Shown here one piece after another: positions 55,068 through 64,000 of a DNA stretch of 64,000 nucleotides. Position numbers and translations under genes: made by a program. The DNA comes from Symbiodinium kawagutii (Eukaryota; Sar; Dinophyceae; Suessiales; Symbiodiniaceae): the NCBI GenBank assembly GCA_009767595.1, contig VSDK01003870.1:19745-83744 (forward strand). The letters run 5' to 3'. The notes below the pieces were generated by a model. That model saw nothing but the letters and a program-made list of their open reading frames with translations. It had not been told where the DNA came from and ran no database searches. Each line of letters starts with the position of its first letter. The stretch's first letter is position 1.

Positions 55068-55159
55068 CTCTTCAACCGTAACATATTACCGGCGGTTCTT
55101 TTGCCTTAAAACCATGGGTTACGACGGCAATCATCATGAAGTATGTGTCATAGTCCCAC

Positions 55160-55247
55160 CTGACGAGGACCAAGTGGCCAGTGTGCCGGCCACAGCAAGG
55201 CCTTCAGGACCCGCCATGGTGCAGAAGCCGATGTGCAAGACAGGATG
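55160..55247 (-). CDS. Exon of an unidentified Cys-containing protein (sixth in chain)
   Basis: It is 88 nt, phase 0 to 1, after an excellent acceptor CGTTTGTTTTAG, ending at CGTCAG|GTGGGA. It reads HPVLHIGFCTMAGPEGLA and VAGTLATWSSS. The phase fits the exon at 55564-55674. Confidence 0.75.
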
Positions 55248-55563
55248 CTAAAACAAACGTAAGCGACTGAACACGTTAGCTGAAGAAATGATGCGCAGAA
55301 ATGTACTGTATGATTTGTATGCGGATATAATAGGCGTAACTATTTATCCTATAGATGTGTATGATTCAGAGTTCGACATGGCTAAATTGGCAAGGATGTG
55401 CTGGTATGGATTTTAAAAAAGGGCGACGTGCAAATGATCTGGAAGTCACATAGCACTGGGCATATGAGTCAGAACCGATTGCATATTTGACGTACTTGAT
55501 GCATTTGTTAGTCCCCACTGAAATGTTTGATGTTGTTTCTGTAATTGTGTCTAAACTATATAC

Positions 55564-55674
55564 ATCCAAATAAGCCATGCAATTTGTGCAAGCCAGGAAG
55601 GGCTTCTCCTTCCCAAAACTGTCAGTTTTCTCCTCCGTGACTTTGCCTACGTGTTGTCTTGGATGGTAGCACAC
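55564..55674 (-). CDS. Exon with Cys pairs (fifth in chain)
   Basis: It is 37 codons, phase 0 to 0, from an AG at 55675 to TTGGAT|GTATAT. It reads CYHPRQHVGKVTEEKTDS, GKEKPFLACTNCMAYLD. The acceptor is the terminal AG of a degenerate family A element. CxxC pairs could bind a metal. Confidence 0.65.
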
Positions 55675-55768
55675 CTAGGTGACGGTTGAACCACCCTGAC
55701 ATGAAACAAATTCGCAAGTGAACCGACCATTTGTCAATAATTACTATGGTAAAACATGGTAAGACAAG
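55675..55768. mobile_element. Family A element, diverged, at a splice acceptor
   Basis: The left end CTAGGTGACGGTTGAACCACC and the interior GAACCGACCATTTGTCAATAATTACTA fit family A. The right TIR is no longer recognisable. Confidence 0.6.
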
Positions 55769-56136
55769 TTGGGCCACGGGTTGAAGCTTTGGTCTTTTCA
55801 ACATCGCGATCGTGACCTAGTGCGTCCTTGTTGAATTGCGGCACTGAACTCCCACCCCTTGAGACAATGCAGCAGGTCGGAGAAACTACCGTAGCCACCC
55901 GTAGCCGATGGGATTGGTCAGCGGTCAACTCCTCACTGTACTTTTGTTCGACTGATCAGTTCACTGGCAGAAATGGGTAAAATGTTAAGTGAATTCACTT
56001 ATGGTCGAGATCATTCACTCAGTTAAGTGAATCGTAAGCTCACACGTATCGTTCCACAAACGGCGCTTACGATTCAACGGCCCTGTCGAAAAGAATTGAA
56101 CGCTCGCCGCCGCGCTGCGGAGAACTGTTTTCTCAC

Positions 56137-56197
56137 TTCGGCTTCATGGTAAACTTGACCTTGGAGGCAAAAGACCCTCGGGGAATCGAACGCCTCG
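56137..56197 (-). CDS. Exon (fourth in chain)
   Basis: It is 61 nt, phase 2 to 0, between GGGAGCCAG and GCCGAA|GTGAGA. It reads EAFDSPRVFCLQGQVYHEAE. Confidence 0.66.
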
Positions 56198-56398
56198 CTG
56201 GCTCCCAGGTATTCATTCAGCTTTACCCAGTTTTAATGGCCATGGCTTTCAGCTGATTAACAAAGGGCAATCCATCAGTCAGGTCTTGACCATTGAGCAT
56301 CCACAATCATTGGATGTCAATGATGAGTCGTGATAGCCATCATTGCCGGGTGGCCATCTCTCCAAAGACCCTGGAGGTGACTAATCATCAGCTTACAC

Positions 56399-56450
56399 CA
56401 GGGAGAACCCGTCATCCGTCGGGTCGCTGGATCCAAATCCTGATCCTCAG
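56399..56450 (-). CDS. Exon (third in chain)
   Basis: It is 52 nt, phase 1 to 2, between ACCCATAG and CCCTG|GTGTAAG. It reads EDQDLDPATRRMTGSP. It is short but phase-consistent on both sides. Confidence 0.52.
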
Positions 56451-56911
56451 CTATGGGTATGCTGATGTAAACTGTAAATGCTTAATGACTATAGTTAGTG
56501 ACTGTGGGTAATACGAGTAGTTAGTTACTACGATAGTTCATCCCTGGCTATTGATACTTAAAGTGCTCATCATCTGCTGAAAACGATGGTCAGCTACCAC
56601 TGATAATAGCAATAATCAACCATATTTATACATCATCTGATGGTCAATTACTGCTGATGATTAACCATCACGAGCCACCGATAATGAATGATGGCCTGAC
56701 TGCTCACACTTGCGCTTACAGGGTTTCAGCTTCTGGGCAAATCACCGCCCAGAAACAGAAGGTAAACGTGCCAGCAATAAAAAATAGCCGTATTTTTCAT
56801 CTTTTATTCTTTTATTATCATCTTTTATTTCTAAGCTTATTTTGGATTTACTGTATATATGTATTTCATTTCTGGTCTTGGTGGTGTTGCGTTCTTTTCT
56901 TATTATGGCAC

Positions 56912-56956
56912 CTGCAGGGAACCCCGTTTGGGCCAACTGCCATGCAGCCACCTGTT
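56912..56956 (-). CDS. Exon (second in chain)
   Basis: It is 45 nt, phase 1 to 1, between CCCTGGCAG and CCTGCAG|GTGCC. It reads QVAAWQLAQTGFPA. Confidence 0.54.
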
Positions 56957-57004
56957 CTGCCAGGGAGTGGGGTTGAACCAAGGTCGAATTCTATTTTGAG
57001 CAGC

Positions 57005-57050
57005 CCAAAGGTATATGCAACGCGTACAGGTCCTTCTCTTTGCAGGTCCA
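57005..57050 (-). CDS. Exon (first seen in chain)
   Basis: It is 46 nt, phase 0 to 1, after GTCTTGTAG. It reads WTCKEKDLYALHIPL. The downstream border would be a GC donor (TTTGG|GCTGC). Confidence 0.45.
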
Positions 57051-57359
57051 CTACAAGACCGACGCTACAGCACCAAGAGCAACCAACACTACCTGTACCG
57101 GGGAGGAAATTAATAAGCTGCAACCTGAAGGTCATCGCATTCATCAGCGAGCCATGGCAACCATCAGCTGCGGGTCCATACCTTGTACCTCTCATCAGAA
57201 GAATGGCCAGAATAGTCTAACACTTTGGATGTTCGCCTACCAATGCATGGGAACAGTTGGGAATGGCCTATGCCGATGCAGTCCGCCATTGAGAGGTGTC
57301 CCCTGTTCATCGCTGAAAAACAGTGGAACCTAATATTCACCATGACCCCCTATATGAAT

Positions 57360-57466
57360 CTGGTTGGTGGTATCACCCCTATGAAAAATATTTGTCAATT
57401 GTCAACCAACCATTTGCTAATGATTCCTAATGAAAACAATCAAAATGACAATCAAACCACCAACCA
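57360..57466. mobile_element. Family A element, complete
   Basis: CTGGTTGGTGGTATCACCCC faces AATCAAACCACCAACCAC. The interior GTCAACCAACCATTTGCTAATGATTCC matches. Confidence 0.88.
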
Positions 57467-57563
57467 CTTCATGAATCTTCATGATAATTAGTTACTATTG
57501 GTTCAGGATACCACCTAATTGATTGCTCCCCCTAATCTTCAAACCAGTGGCGACCCTTGGAAC

Positions 57564-57667
57564 CTGCGCGAAGACGCCATGATTTCGGAGCGACCGCGTC
57601 CGGGAGACCCGACTCGGCCACGGTCCTTCTGCAGAACGCGGACCTTCACCACCTCGCCGAGCTCCAC
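57564..57667 (-). CDS. S1-domain protein, exon
   Basis: It is 104 nt, phase 0 to 2, between CTTGGGTCCAG and GCGCAG|GTTCC. It reads VELGEVVKVRVLQKDRGR and then SPGRGRSEIMASSR. LGxVVKVRVLxxDRGRV is the C-terminal half of an S1 OB-fold. It agrees with the S1 exons at 60694, 63120 and 63866 being one gene. Confidence 0.74.
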
Positions 57668-57719
57668 CTGGACCCAAGAAGCTGGTGACCGAAGGGTTGA
57701 TATCTGTTGATATGGATCT

Positions 57720-57905
57720 AGCTATGAAGGAGATAGCTATCTTAAAGGAACTTAATGGATCTTAATGGTTGATATGCTTGATATGCTTGATATACCGAAT
57801 GGTGATTGGTTGATACGATTGATATGATTACTTAATGATAGGAGATAAGTAAGAGCGTGATGGATCTTAATGTATTTTACTGGATCGTAATGGTTGATAT
57901 CCCAA
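57720..57905. repeat. TGATATGCTTGATATGC / CTTAATGG imperfect minisatellite
   Basis: Units of TTAATGGATCTTAATGGTTGATATG recur with variation. Confidence 0.7.
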
Positions 57906-58458
57906 TCCTTCCAGTTATATACCTCTTTGTTGTAGCTAACCAGGGAACCCCCATAGGGACGAAGTAGGGACGGTGACCTACTGTAATAATTACAAGGTGA
58001 TGTAAAAGTAACTGGAAGGGTAGCTTAATGATGGGAGATTGCTATCAACCCTTTTTAGTGGATCTGAATGGTTGCTGTGGTTGAGATGGCTAGCTTTTAT
58101 CATCCGCATTTTTCTACGTCAATCAACACTTACGGATCAACATTAAGAATCATGTACCATGCAAAGTCCTCATCAACCGCTAGTCAGCGTCATAGACCAT
58201 TACAAAACCTTCTTATCAACCGTTCCCTTGTAGGAATACCTGATCTGACGGTCAACTAATCGTTCGCCATAGGTATGATTAAACTGTTTACCCAGTGCTT
58301 CACTCAACGATCATAAATTGTTAATTGTTAGGACCATAAGCAAGATGATTGACAGGATCATAAGGTTTTAGTTGTTAGGACCTTAAGGATCACAAGTTGT
58401 TAATTGTTTGTCATATGATGTTCACTTCGTAAATTGCTAAGAAATGATTAACCTCTAC
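57906..58458. other. Intron
   Basis: This is AT-rich with AAGTTGTTAATTGTTAGGACC-like repeats near 58315-58410. No exon was seen. Confidence 0.5.
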
Positions 58459-58511
58459 TGGTGGCTCCATGGCCCTGGCAGCGCCTCATTGAAGATGTTG
58501 GCGACATGGCC
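58459..58511 (-). CDS. Short exon, frame ambiguous
   Basis: It has an acceptor GAAATGCGCAG. The best codon bias gives GHVANIFNEALPGPWSH before CCA|GTAGAGG. A second frame (AMSPTSSMRRCQGHGATS before GAG|GTTAATC) fits the upstream phase better. Confidence 0.48.
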
Positions 58512-59124
58512 CTGCGCATTTCACGCGTTGAAAACGCGCGGTGCACACGCAATAGAACACATGGAAACATACCAAGCAACATGTAAATTATTGTAAACTT
58601 ACCCAGATGCTCCATGCGTGGTATATCTACCAACATGTATATACCCTTGAAATCACCTAAACGTATGTAAATATGCTGTGCATGGAGCATCTGGGTCATA
58701 CAAAGTCAGTCGGCATGTGTCAACATTTATTTGCATATTTGGAAATGAAAAATCTGTACAAACACGCTGGCCTATGTGCAAATGTACATGCGTGAAGCTC
58801 ACATGAATTTGCATGCAAGAGTTGGTTTCCGATGGGTACTGTGGTTTACCATGTTCAAAGGTACTTTCCAACTGGGGAACCTGGTTGTTTTATCACGTTT
58901 GTATATCTCGACCTGTGCTGCATTTGTTTTGAGAAATCAATGCCACGATGCTAACATCTTTGAGCATCTTTTTCAGTATCATTGACGATGTCTAAACCCT
59001 AAGTGAACATCATTGAACCATTCTTTAACCATGATCTTTACCATGGTTAAAAATATTCAAATCATTTTGCCATTATTTTACCCCAATTCTACCATCATTA
59101 ACCACCACCTAACCATGTTAAAAC
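58512..59124. other. Intron
   Basis: A direct repeat of CATGGAGCATCTGGGT-like sequence lies at about 58604-58695 (in opposite orientations). A family B-like right end (TTTTGAGAAATC) lies near 58935. Confidence 0.4.
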
Positions 59125-59273
59125 CTTGATCCGTCCGCGACATACTTTACACATTGATCCACCTTCTGAGGCGCCACAACCTTCACTGCCGCCCACTCAA
59201 ACGGCCTCTCTGATTTCAGAGATGTGCACCATGCCTTGAGTACCTCAGCCGCAAGGCGCACAGCAGAGGGGAA
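59125..59273 (-). CDS. Exon, probably same gene as the S1 exons
   Basis: It is 149 nt, phase 0 to 2, between GTCGTAG and GATCAAG|GTTTTA. It reads FPSAVRLAAEVLKAWCTS, SERPFEWAAVKVVAPQKV and CVKYVADGS. Its phase fits the exon at 59633-59670. Confidence 0.76.
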
Positions 59274-59632
59274 CTACGACATGTCCGGCTGTGACATGTT
59301 ACAACGTGTTTCAAAATGACTCAACACATCCCCGAATTTCTCATTCATAGCTCCTAGCACATCCGATAATTTTTAGTTAGCACTTCCCAGAAATCTTGAT
59401 TCAGAACACATCCAACATTCATCAGTTTCATCAACAGACCACTCCAAATATTGGGAAAATTGAAACATAAACAATGCTACAATGCACCAAGTAGATGTAC
59501 TAACCCTGATGACCAGGGCTACTCATCACATCTCGCCACCCGAAACCTGAGAGGACTTGATGCTTTCGCAATGTTAACCTAGCGAATGTTCCAATAAATG
59601 TGGTGCCCTGCTCTGACCAGGAGTGACGCTAC

Positions 59633-59670
59633 TGACCAACCCACCGGAGCCACCGGCTCCCTCCCCTCCC
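59633..59670 (-). CDS. Short exon
   Basis: It is 38 nt, phase 1 to 0, between TTGAAGTTCAG and TTGGTCA|GTAGCG. It reads EGREPVAPVGWS. It fits both neighbours in phase. Confidence 0.52.
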
Positions 59671-59694
59671 CTGAACTTCAAGCAATGGAATCAC

Positions 59695-59746
59695 CGGTGC
59701 TAAACATGTCACTAAGAATGCCACCAGCACCCGCGGACCCCATGAC
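59695..59746 (-). CDS. Short Gly-rich exon
   Basis: It is 52 nt, phase 0 to 1, between AATGTCTCAG and CACCG|GTGATT. It reads VMGSAGAGGILSDMFST. Confidence 0.6.
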
Positions 59747-60098
59747 CTGAGACATTTGACCGGCTTAAAGGGGTGGAAAAGCAGGTTTCAGTGCACGAAG
59801 ATACCAGGAATATAACGAGCAAATGCTACAAGGTGGGCCCCTAACCAGCTATAAGTTGATTTTACTAGGGTAGCAACAAGTCATGGCAGATATAACTATA
59901 TAGCTATAGTTCAGTGGCCTATAAACCAAGTTATCACAAGGGAGGCCCCAACTTGTATTGCACCCCTGAGTCGCTCATCGCAGTCACTGGTGTAGTAGTG
60001 GTTTTATGTGATGTTTTTAAGCTTCGAGGCCACCATGGTGGCCAAGGTTATGGCTATCAGTTGTTTGTGATGAACTTTCCTGCATGGAACAATCTATT

Positions 60099-60200
60099 CT
60101 GGTTGGTGGTTGAACTACCCCCTTGAAAAATATTAGTCAACCAACTAATGGTCAATAATTACTAGGGAAAATAAAAAAAATGTTTGAAACCACCAACCAA
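60099..60200. mobile_element. Family A element, complete
   Basis: CTGGTTGGTGGTTGAACTACCCCC faces TGTTTGAAACCACCAACCA. It lies 27 bp inside the intron from the donor at 60228. Confidence 0.88.
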
Positions 60201-60227
60201 CTATTGATTGAACACAAAACCTCTAAC

Positions 60228-60297
60228 TGCAAAGGTCCTAATCAACTCGTACTTCCCCGCGCTGCCCAACCGTTCGCAGTGGCTTTTTTCCAACACC
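60228..60297 (-). CDS. Exon
   Basis: It is 70 nt, phase 2 to 0, between TATCGACCAG and TTTGCA|GTTAGA. It reads VLEKSHCERLGSAGKYEL and IRTFA. The plus-strand frame over the block also has good codon bias, but only the minus reading agrees with its neighbours. Confidence 0.6.
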
Positions 60298-60693
60298 CTG
60301 GTCGATAGTGGGTCACCTGTAGGCCCTGCTACTCATGTGCTTCCAAATGGGAAGAGGCATAGACTAAATGGTGTAGCCTCCAAGTGGGTGGTTCCCCTAA
60401 TGAACAGGCATGTTGGGGATGGTTCAGGCATGTTTGAGTTGATATTTAGACGCAAGGGCGTCCTGGCAACAATCTAGTCATGTCATATCTCCAGTTGGCC
60501 AGGTGAATCCAAAGGACAGCCATCTCAGTCGAGCCAATACGGCTCCCCCCAAAAATGCTCCTGCTCACCCCTCATATCTTCTCATATCTTACTTCTACAG
60601 TGACAATTGCACGAATCACATATCCTTTGCCGCCGTTGTGTCATCTTGTACCCATCTGCTAGCTTCCCCGACCACCCCAACCACCCCAACCAC

Positions 60694-60790
60694 TTGTAGC
60701 AAAGCATTCAGCGCTGTCGGCAGCACCCAGGCCTCAACGAAAAGGCCGAAGGGCTTGATATTGTACACTTTGGCTTCAAGCCACTCGGAC
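60694..60790 (-). CDS. S1-domain protein, exon
   Basis: It is 97 nt, phase 2 to 0, between GGCAACAG and CTACAA|GTGGTT. It reads SEWLEAKVYNIKPFGLFVEA. A/GxVYNIKPFGLFVE is the N-terminal half of an S1 OB-fold (strands 1-3, with the conserved FGxFV). S1 proteins bind RNA in ribosomes, the exosome and rRNA processing. Confidence 0.76.
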
Positions 60791-61537
60791 CTGTTGCCGG
60801 ATGGCACCATCCCACAAATACATATACGAATGCTACGGTTGAGAGAAGATCATGCCCTGATTTGTAGGTCGATCGGTCCATGATTTTTGCGCTGTCCACC
60901 ATTCCGTTCATCAACGGCGTCTGTGTGTGTGCGTTTGCGTGAGTGCCATGCGAAGGGTTTCGGAGGGTCCAAAATTAACCCACAAATACGCTATCTTGAC
61001 AACTGGACATGGAAATCGTATGCGAGCTTCCCGCATCATCCCACATCAGACTGTGAAGGACGAGTATTTCAGCTTGCCACGGTTGCAGTACCCGTGTCAC
61101 TTCAAGTCTCGTAAGCAACCGATAGCCTCACGGTCTTAATCATCATACTTGATATACGAAATAGCTGCACCTCTGAAATTATTGAATTGCTCATATAACA
61201 ATGGCCTGCGGGTTCTCTGCTGCCATAATATCCATGTTCTGGCAACTCCACATCCTCCGCCATCCACATCAGTCCCGGTCGCCTCATGTCAGATAAGTCT
61301 TCCAACCCAAGATCTTTGGTCGAAAGTTGCAGATTTCCTCCTGGCCACTGGTATCCACCGCTGTCATCGCCGTGAACAAGGATGGGTGCTACGATGCTTG
61401 GACAACATGGGCTTCCGTATGTTTCTGTGGATGGTCAGTGAGGATGAAGCTGAGACTGAGGATGAGAATGAGGATGATGATGCTGATGATAATGATAATG
61501 ATGATTATGATGCTGATGCTGATGCTGATGCTGATGC

Positions 61538-61569
<32 letters not shown>

Positions 61570-62183
61570 TTGATGATGCGGGATTGACACCCTGCCCAAT
61601 TAATCAATCACATCCTCCTGCTCAGACCTCGGCCACGTGCTGCTTTCCCCCCTGATAAGGTGTTCACGCTGACCCGAGACGGCACATCCGGTAGCAAATC
61701 ACCATCTCACACAGAGCAAACATCTTGATTGTCATGACTGCTATGACCTTGAAAACAAAAAAACTGTCTGGGCCAATGACCCCCTGCAGAATCACAGCTA
61801 TTGTGCGGGTTGCCCCTTGCATCTGAAAGGGTGTTCACCTATATCTATGTCAGAAACAGCGCCAAAAACATAGAATATGGCGTTGCAACATGTTGCAAAA
61901 TGTTGCCTAGAACCAGAAGGTCCATTCTCTGGTTCAAGTCGTAGCTCAGGGATTCTCAGGAAACGAGTGACAGAACGTTGCCATACCCTGGAACATGGGG
62001 AAGTGTGCTCATGCTAGGGTAGCTTTCCTATTTTCCAGGTAGTTTTTCCTGTTTATACCTTTGTTCAAAATTTCCTATTTTCCAGGTAGCTTTCCAGGTA
62101 GTCTTTTCCAGCTAGCTTTGCTATTTTCCTATTGTTCAAAATTAAAATTCTGCAATGTTTCCTTCGTCCATCTCCCTTGGCAC
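60791..62183. other. Intron with one weak exon candidate
   Basis: A minus frame at about 61210-61385 reads WPGGNLQLSTKDLGLED and MWMAEDVELPEHGYYG. It is long and protein-like but has poor codon bias and no clear borders. A GAT/GATGCT microsatellite lies at 61440-61577. Tandem CTATTTTCCAGGTAG units lie at about 62026-62130. Confidence 0.45.
61440..61577. repeat. (GAT)n and (GATGCT)n microsatellite
   Basis: It creates an Asp-rich plus-strand open frame (61149-61655) that is not taken as a gene. Confidence 0.92.
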
Positions 62184-62239
62184 TTGTAGCGATGCGCTCT
62201 GTTTCAGAAACTTCTCAAGCGCTGGCTTCGCCGGCATTT
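62184..62239 (-). CDS. Short exon, S1-gene candidate
   Basis: It is 56 nt, phase 1 to 0, coding MPAKPALEKFLKQSASLQ before CTACAA|GTGCCA. The phase-1 start fits the phase-1 end at 63120. The frame also contains an ATG at 62258 and runs to a TAA at 62142, so a separate 38-codon ORF is an alternative. Confidence 0.5.
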
Positions 62240-63119
62240 CTTCACCCAGGGAACCCATCGAAATTGGTGTGATGCAAATCACACACAGCTAGAGACATGT
62301 TGAATACATGGACATTTATATAAGTTTTTGCGCGCCCAAAAATCCTTGAATGTTCTACAGGTCAATTTTTGCTACCGTCTTGGTCTTCAAGGCTTTTTAT
62401 CATAGCGAGCTCTCTGGCGCAAAATTACAGATTTGCTCCTTCTCACTTCCTACTTAAAATTTGTTGCTGGCTGCTTCCAACCAAAGTTGTTACATAGCTA
62501 CCTGTACAAGGACGAACCTTGCTTCTTCAAATGAAGAAAGAACTGACATCATTTCAACATCGCCTACTTGATGGCGAAGGATTAAAGGTTCTTGGCACCG
62601 ACTTCGCCAGGAATGTATGTTTAAGGCTGTTAAAGAGAGGGAGGCAATGGTGGACAGGGGCACCGGGGAATCTCAAAATTACAGGTCTCATTCCAGGATT
62701 CATGCGAAGGTGAACAGTGGAAAGGAAAGTGTAAAGTTCTGGATAGAGGGAATGTTGTTTATTGATTTCGATTGTGAAACCAATTTTCCAGCATGAAAAG
62801 TTTTAACATGAACCACGGTCAAAAAGCCTTGTTGCGTACCTGCATCTGTCTACCATGCAAAGATAAAATGAATCTAAATGCTCATGGGTGGGTGATCGTC
62901 CATACAAAATAATGAAAAGGATCCATAGAGAGAGAAGTTGCAATGGCCACAATGGCAGATCCGTATTCATAAGCCATCACCAGTTTACCTTAAATAGCTT
63001 GTGATCATCCCGCATGTTGGTGGTTAACCCATATGGATCTATCATGATCTACCATTAGTGGTGAATACTAAGCCATTAAACTGCATAAAGCACCATCTCA
63101 TGTGCAACACTGGCCACAC

Positions 63120-63192
63120 CTCTGGAACCAATCACTTTCACGGTCACCGCATCTCCCACTTTGAAAACCTCAGGGTGCATGCGAGGAATCAC
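63120..63192 (-). CDS. S1-domain protein, exon
   Basis: It is 73 nt, phase 0 to 1, between TTGGGTCAG and CCAGAG|GTGTGG. It reads VIPRMHPEVFKVGDAVTVKV and IGSR. KVGDAVTVKVI is the strand 4-5 region of an S1 fold. It joins the 63866-63915 exon in phase to give GFLHVSKM...VGDAVTVKV, a normal S1 layout. Confidence 0.82.
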
Positions 63193-63865
63193 CTGACCCA
63201 ATCTAATGACCGTAGTAATCATTGATGCAACTGTTGGCACTGCTGACCATCATAAACAAAGCATTTGTCAAGCAAATGCTAAACATTACAAGCCAATCTT
63301 AACCACCACAAGTATTGATGACCATGATTAGTCTTCATCACATATTATATTGACCCTGTATGGATTTCTGATACAAAAAATGCGACATGAAAAGTGGTCA
63401 CTAACAAAGACCAATGACCTACCAATATCCAACAATAATATAATCGTTGTTCACGATTTGCTAGCCATTGTCAATCAAAATCAGCCAACAATAGATAGTC
63501 GTCATTGAGGGCCATGGCTAATGTACCGTTGCTGGCTTGCATTCACCATTCATCCTCATTGTTGACAAGTAACATAGAGTACCATCATTCTTTCAAAAAA
63601 CGTTAGCCATGACTAACCATGTCCAACGGCCAGGGGAAAATGCTGACCAATCAAGAACTGATTCCGAACAATTTCAAAGCATTCAGCGTGAATGGCGAAA
63701 TGAACAGCACAAATCAATGCATCACCCAGTGGCTCCATTCACCTACATTCACCTACATTTATGGCATATTTATCTACATTTGCCTATGAAATGACCCAAA
63801 TGTAGGTAAATCTGCTATGATTTGGGTCATTTGGGATACCTTCCCGACCCTCCCTTGGCTCCCAC
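63193..63865. other. Intron
   Basis: This is AT-rich. Direct repeats TTCACCTACAT lie at about 63738-63780, and an inverted pair around CCCAAATG/CATTTGGG at 63796-63832. Confidence 0.5.
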
Positions 63866-63915
63866 CTCCTGTGCTGTAGCAACGTAGCCGGTCATCTTGG
63901 AGACATGGAGGAAGC
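63866..63915 (-). CDS. S1-domain protein, first exon inside the window
   Basis: It is 50 nt, phase 1 to 0, between GCTGGTGAG and GCACAGGAG|GTGGGA. It reads FLHVSKMTGYVATAQE. GFLHVSKM is the classic S1 motif (G-F/L-V/L-H-V/I-S). The gene's 5' end lies beyond position 64000. Confidence 0.8.
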
Positions 63916-64000
63916 CTCACCAGCGCTCCAAGCGGCAGGAAATCGCTGGTTGCCAGTTTCAAGCCCATGGGGCCCATGGTTAATGGCTGCTAATGGTTGA

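Noticed and set aside
56657-57220. 187-codon plus-strand frame
   Set aside because: It overlaps two phase-consistent minus-strand exons (57005-57050 and 56912-56956), and its first half is AT-rich intron without codon bias.
61149-61655. 168-codon plus-strand frame with a long Asp/Ala-rich tail
   Set aside because: The tail is the translation of a GAT/GATGCT microsatellite, and the first half overlaps a minus-strand candidate. There is no splice or codon support.

Overview
The window looks like nuclear DNA of a dinoflagellate, most likely from the Suessiales/Symbiodiniaceae side. The strongest sign is an intronless gene at 3001-5178 (minus strand) that encodes 19 nearly identical 35-residue PPR repeats of the ISACEKGGQWQQAL type, which is abundant in that group. 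The rest also fits a dinoflagellate: short exons scattered through long introns, introns packed with small inverted-repeat elements and triplet/tetranucleotide microsatellites, and almost no recognisable regulatory signals.

I read about 70 exon-like blocks by hand from open frame, G/C at third codon positions, AG|...|GT borders and exact length/phase arithmetic. Nearly every block I can orient lies on the minus strand, so the window looks like part of a unidirectional gene array transcribed from right to left. Layout from the transcriptional 5' side: about 64.0-57.5 kb, exons of an S1-domain (OB-fold, RNA-binding) protein whose start lies beyond the right edge; about 57.1-54.2 kb, an unidentified cysteine-containing protein in which six consecutive exons keep phase; about 52.9-39.4 kb, unrecognised Trp-rich exons; about 38.9-33.3 kb, exons with beta-strand-rich, propeller-like sequence; about 32.1-13.1 kb, many unrecognised exons, one with an SPRY-like phrase; about 10.6-6.4 kb, short exons including a possible start at 7164; 5.2-3.0 kb, the PPR gene; and one more exon at 1022-1162. 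Gene boundaries inside the array cannot be fixed from sequence alone, and no function is claimed where no family is recognisable.

The introns carry at least six families of 80-140 bp elements with terminal inverted repeats (called A to F here). Family A has ends CTGGTTGGTGGTTT...AAACCACCAACCAG, so each copy carries a GT at one end and an AG at the other. At one intron (31080-31582) both splice sites coincide with such ends and the flanking exons match in phase; at three other places the AG end of a copy touches an exon-like frame. This makes family A a good introner candidate (a transposable element that creates or extends introns) and is the most interesting observation here.

Other notable items: a 63 bp perfect inverted duplication of an exon end plus its splice donor (32797-32859 and 34862-34924), a hairpin-forming minisatellite near the left edge (499-860), and a readable PPR RNA-recognition code. 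No rRNA, tRNA, CRISPR array or convincing intact retroelement was seen.
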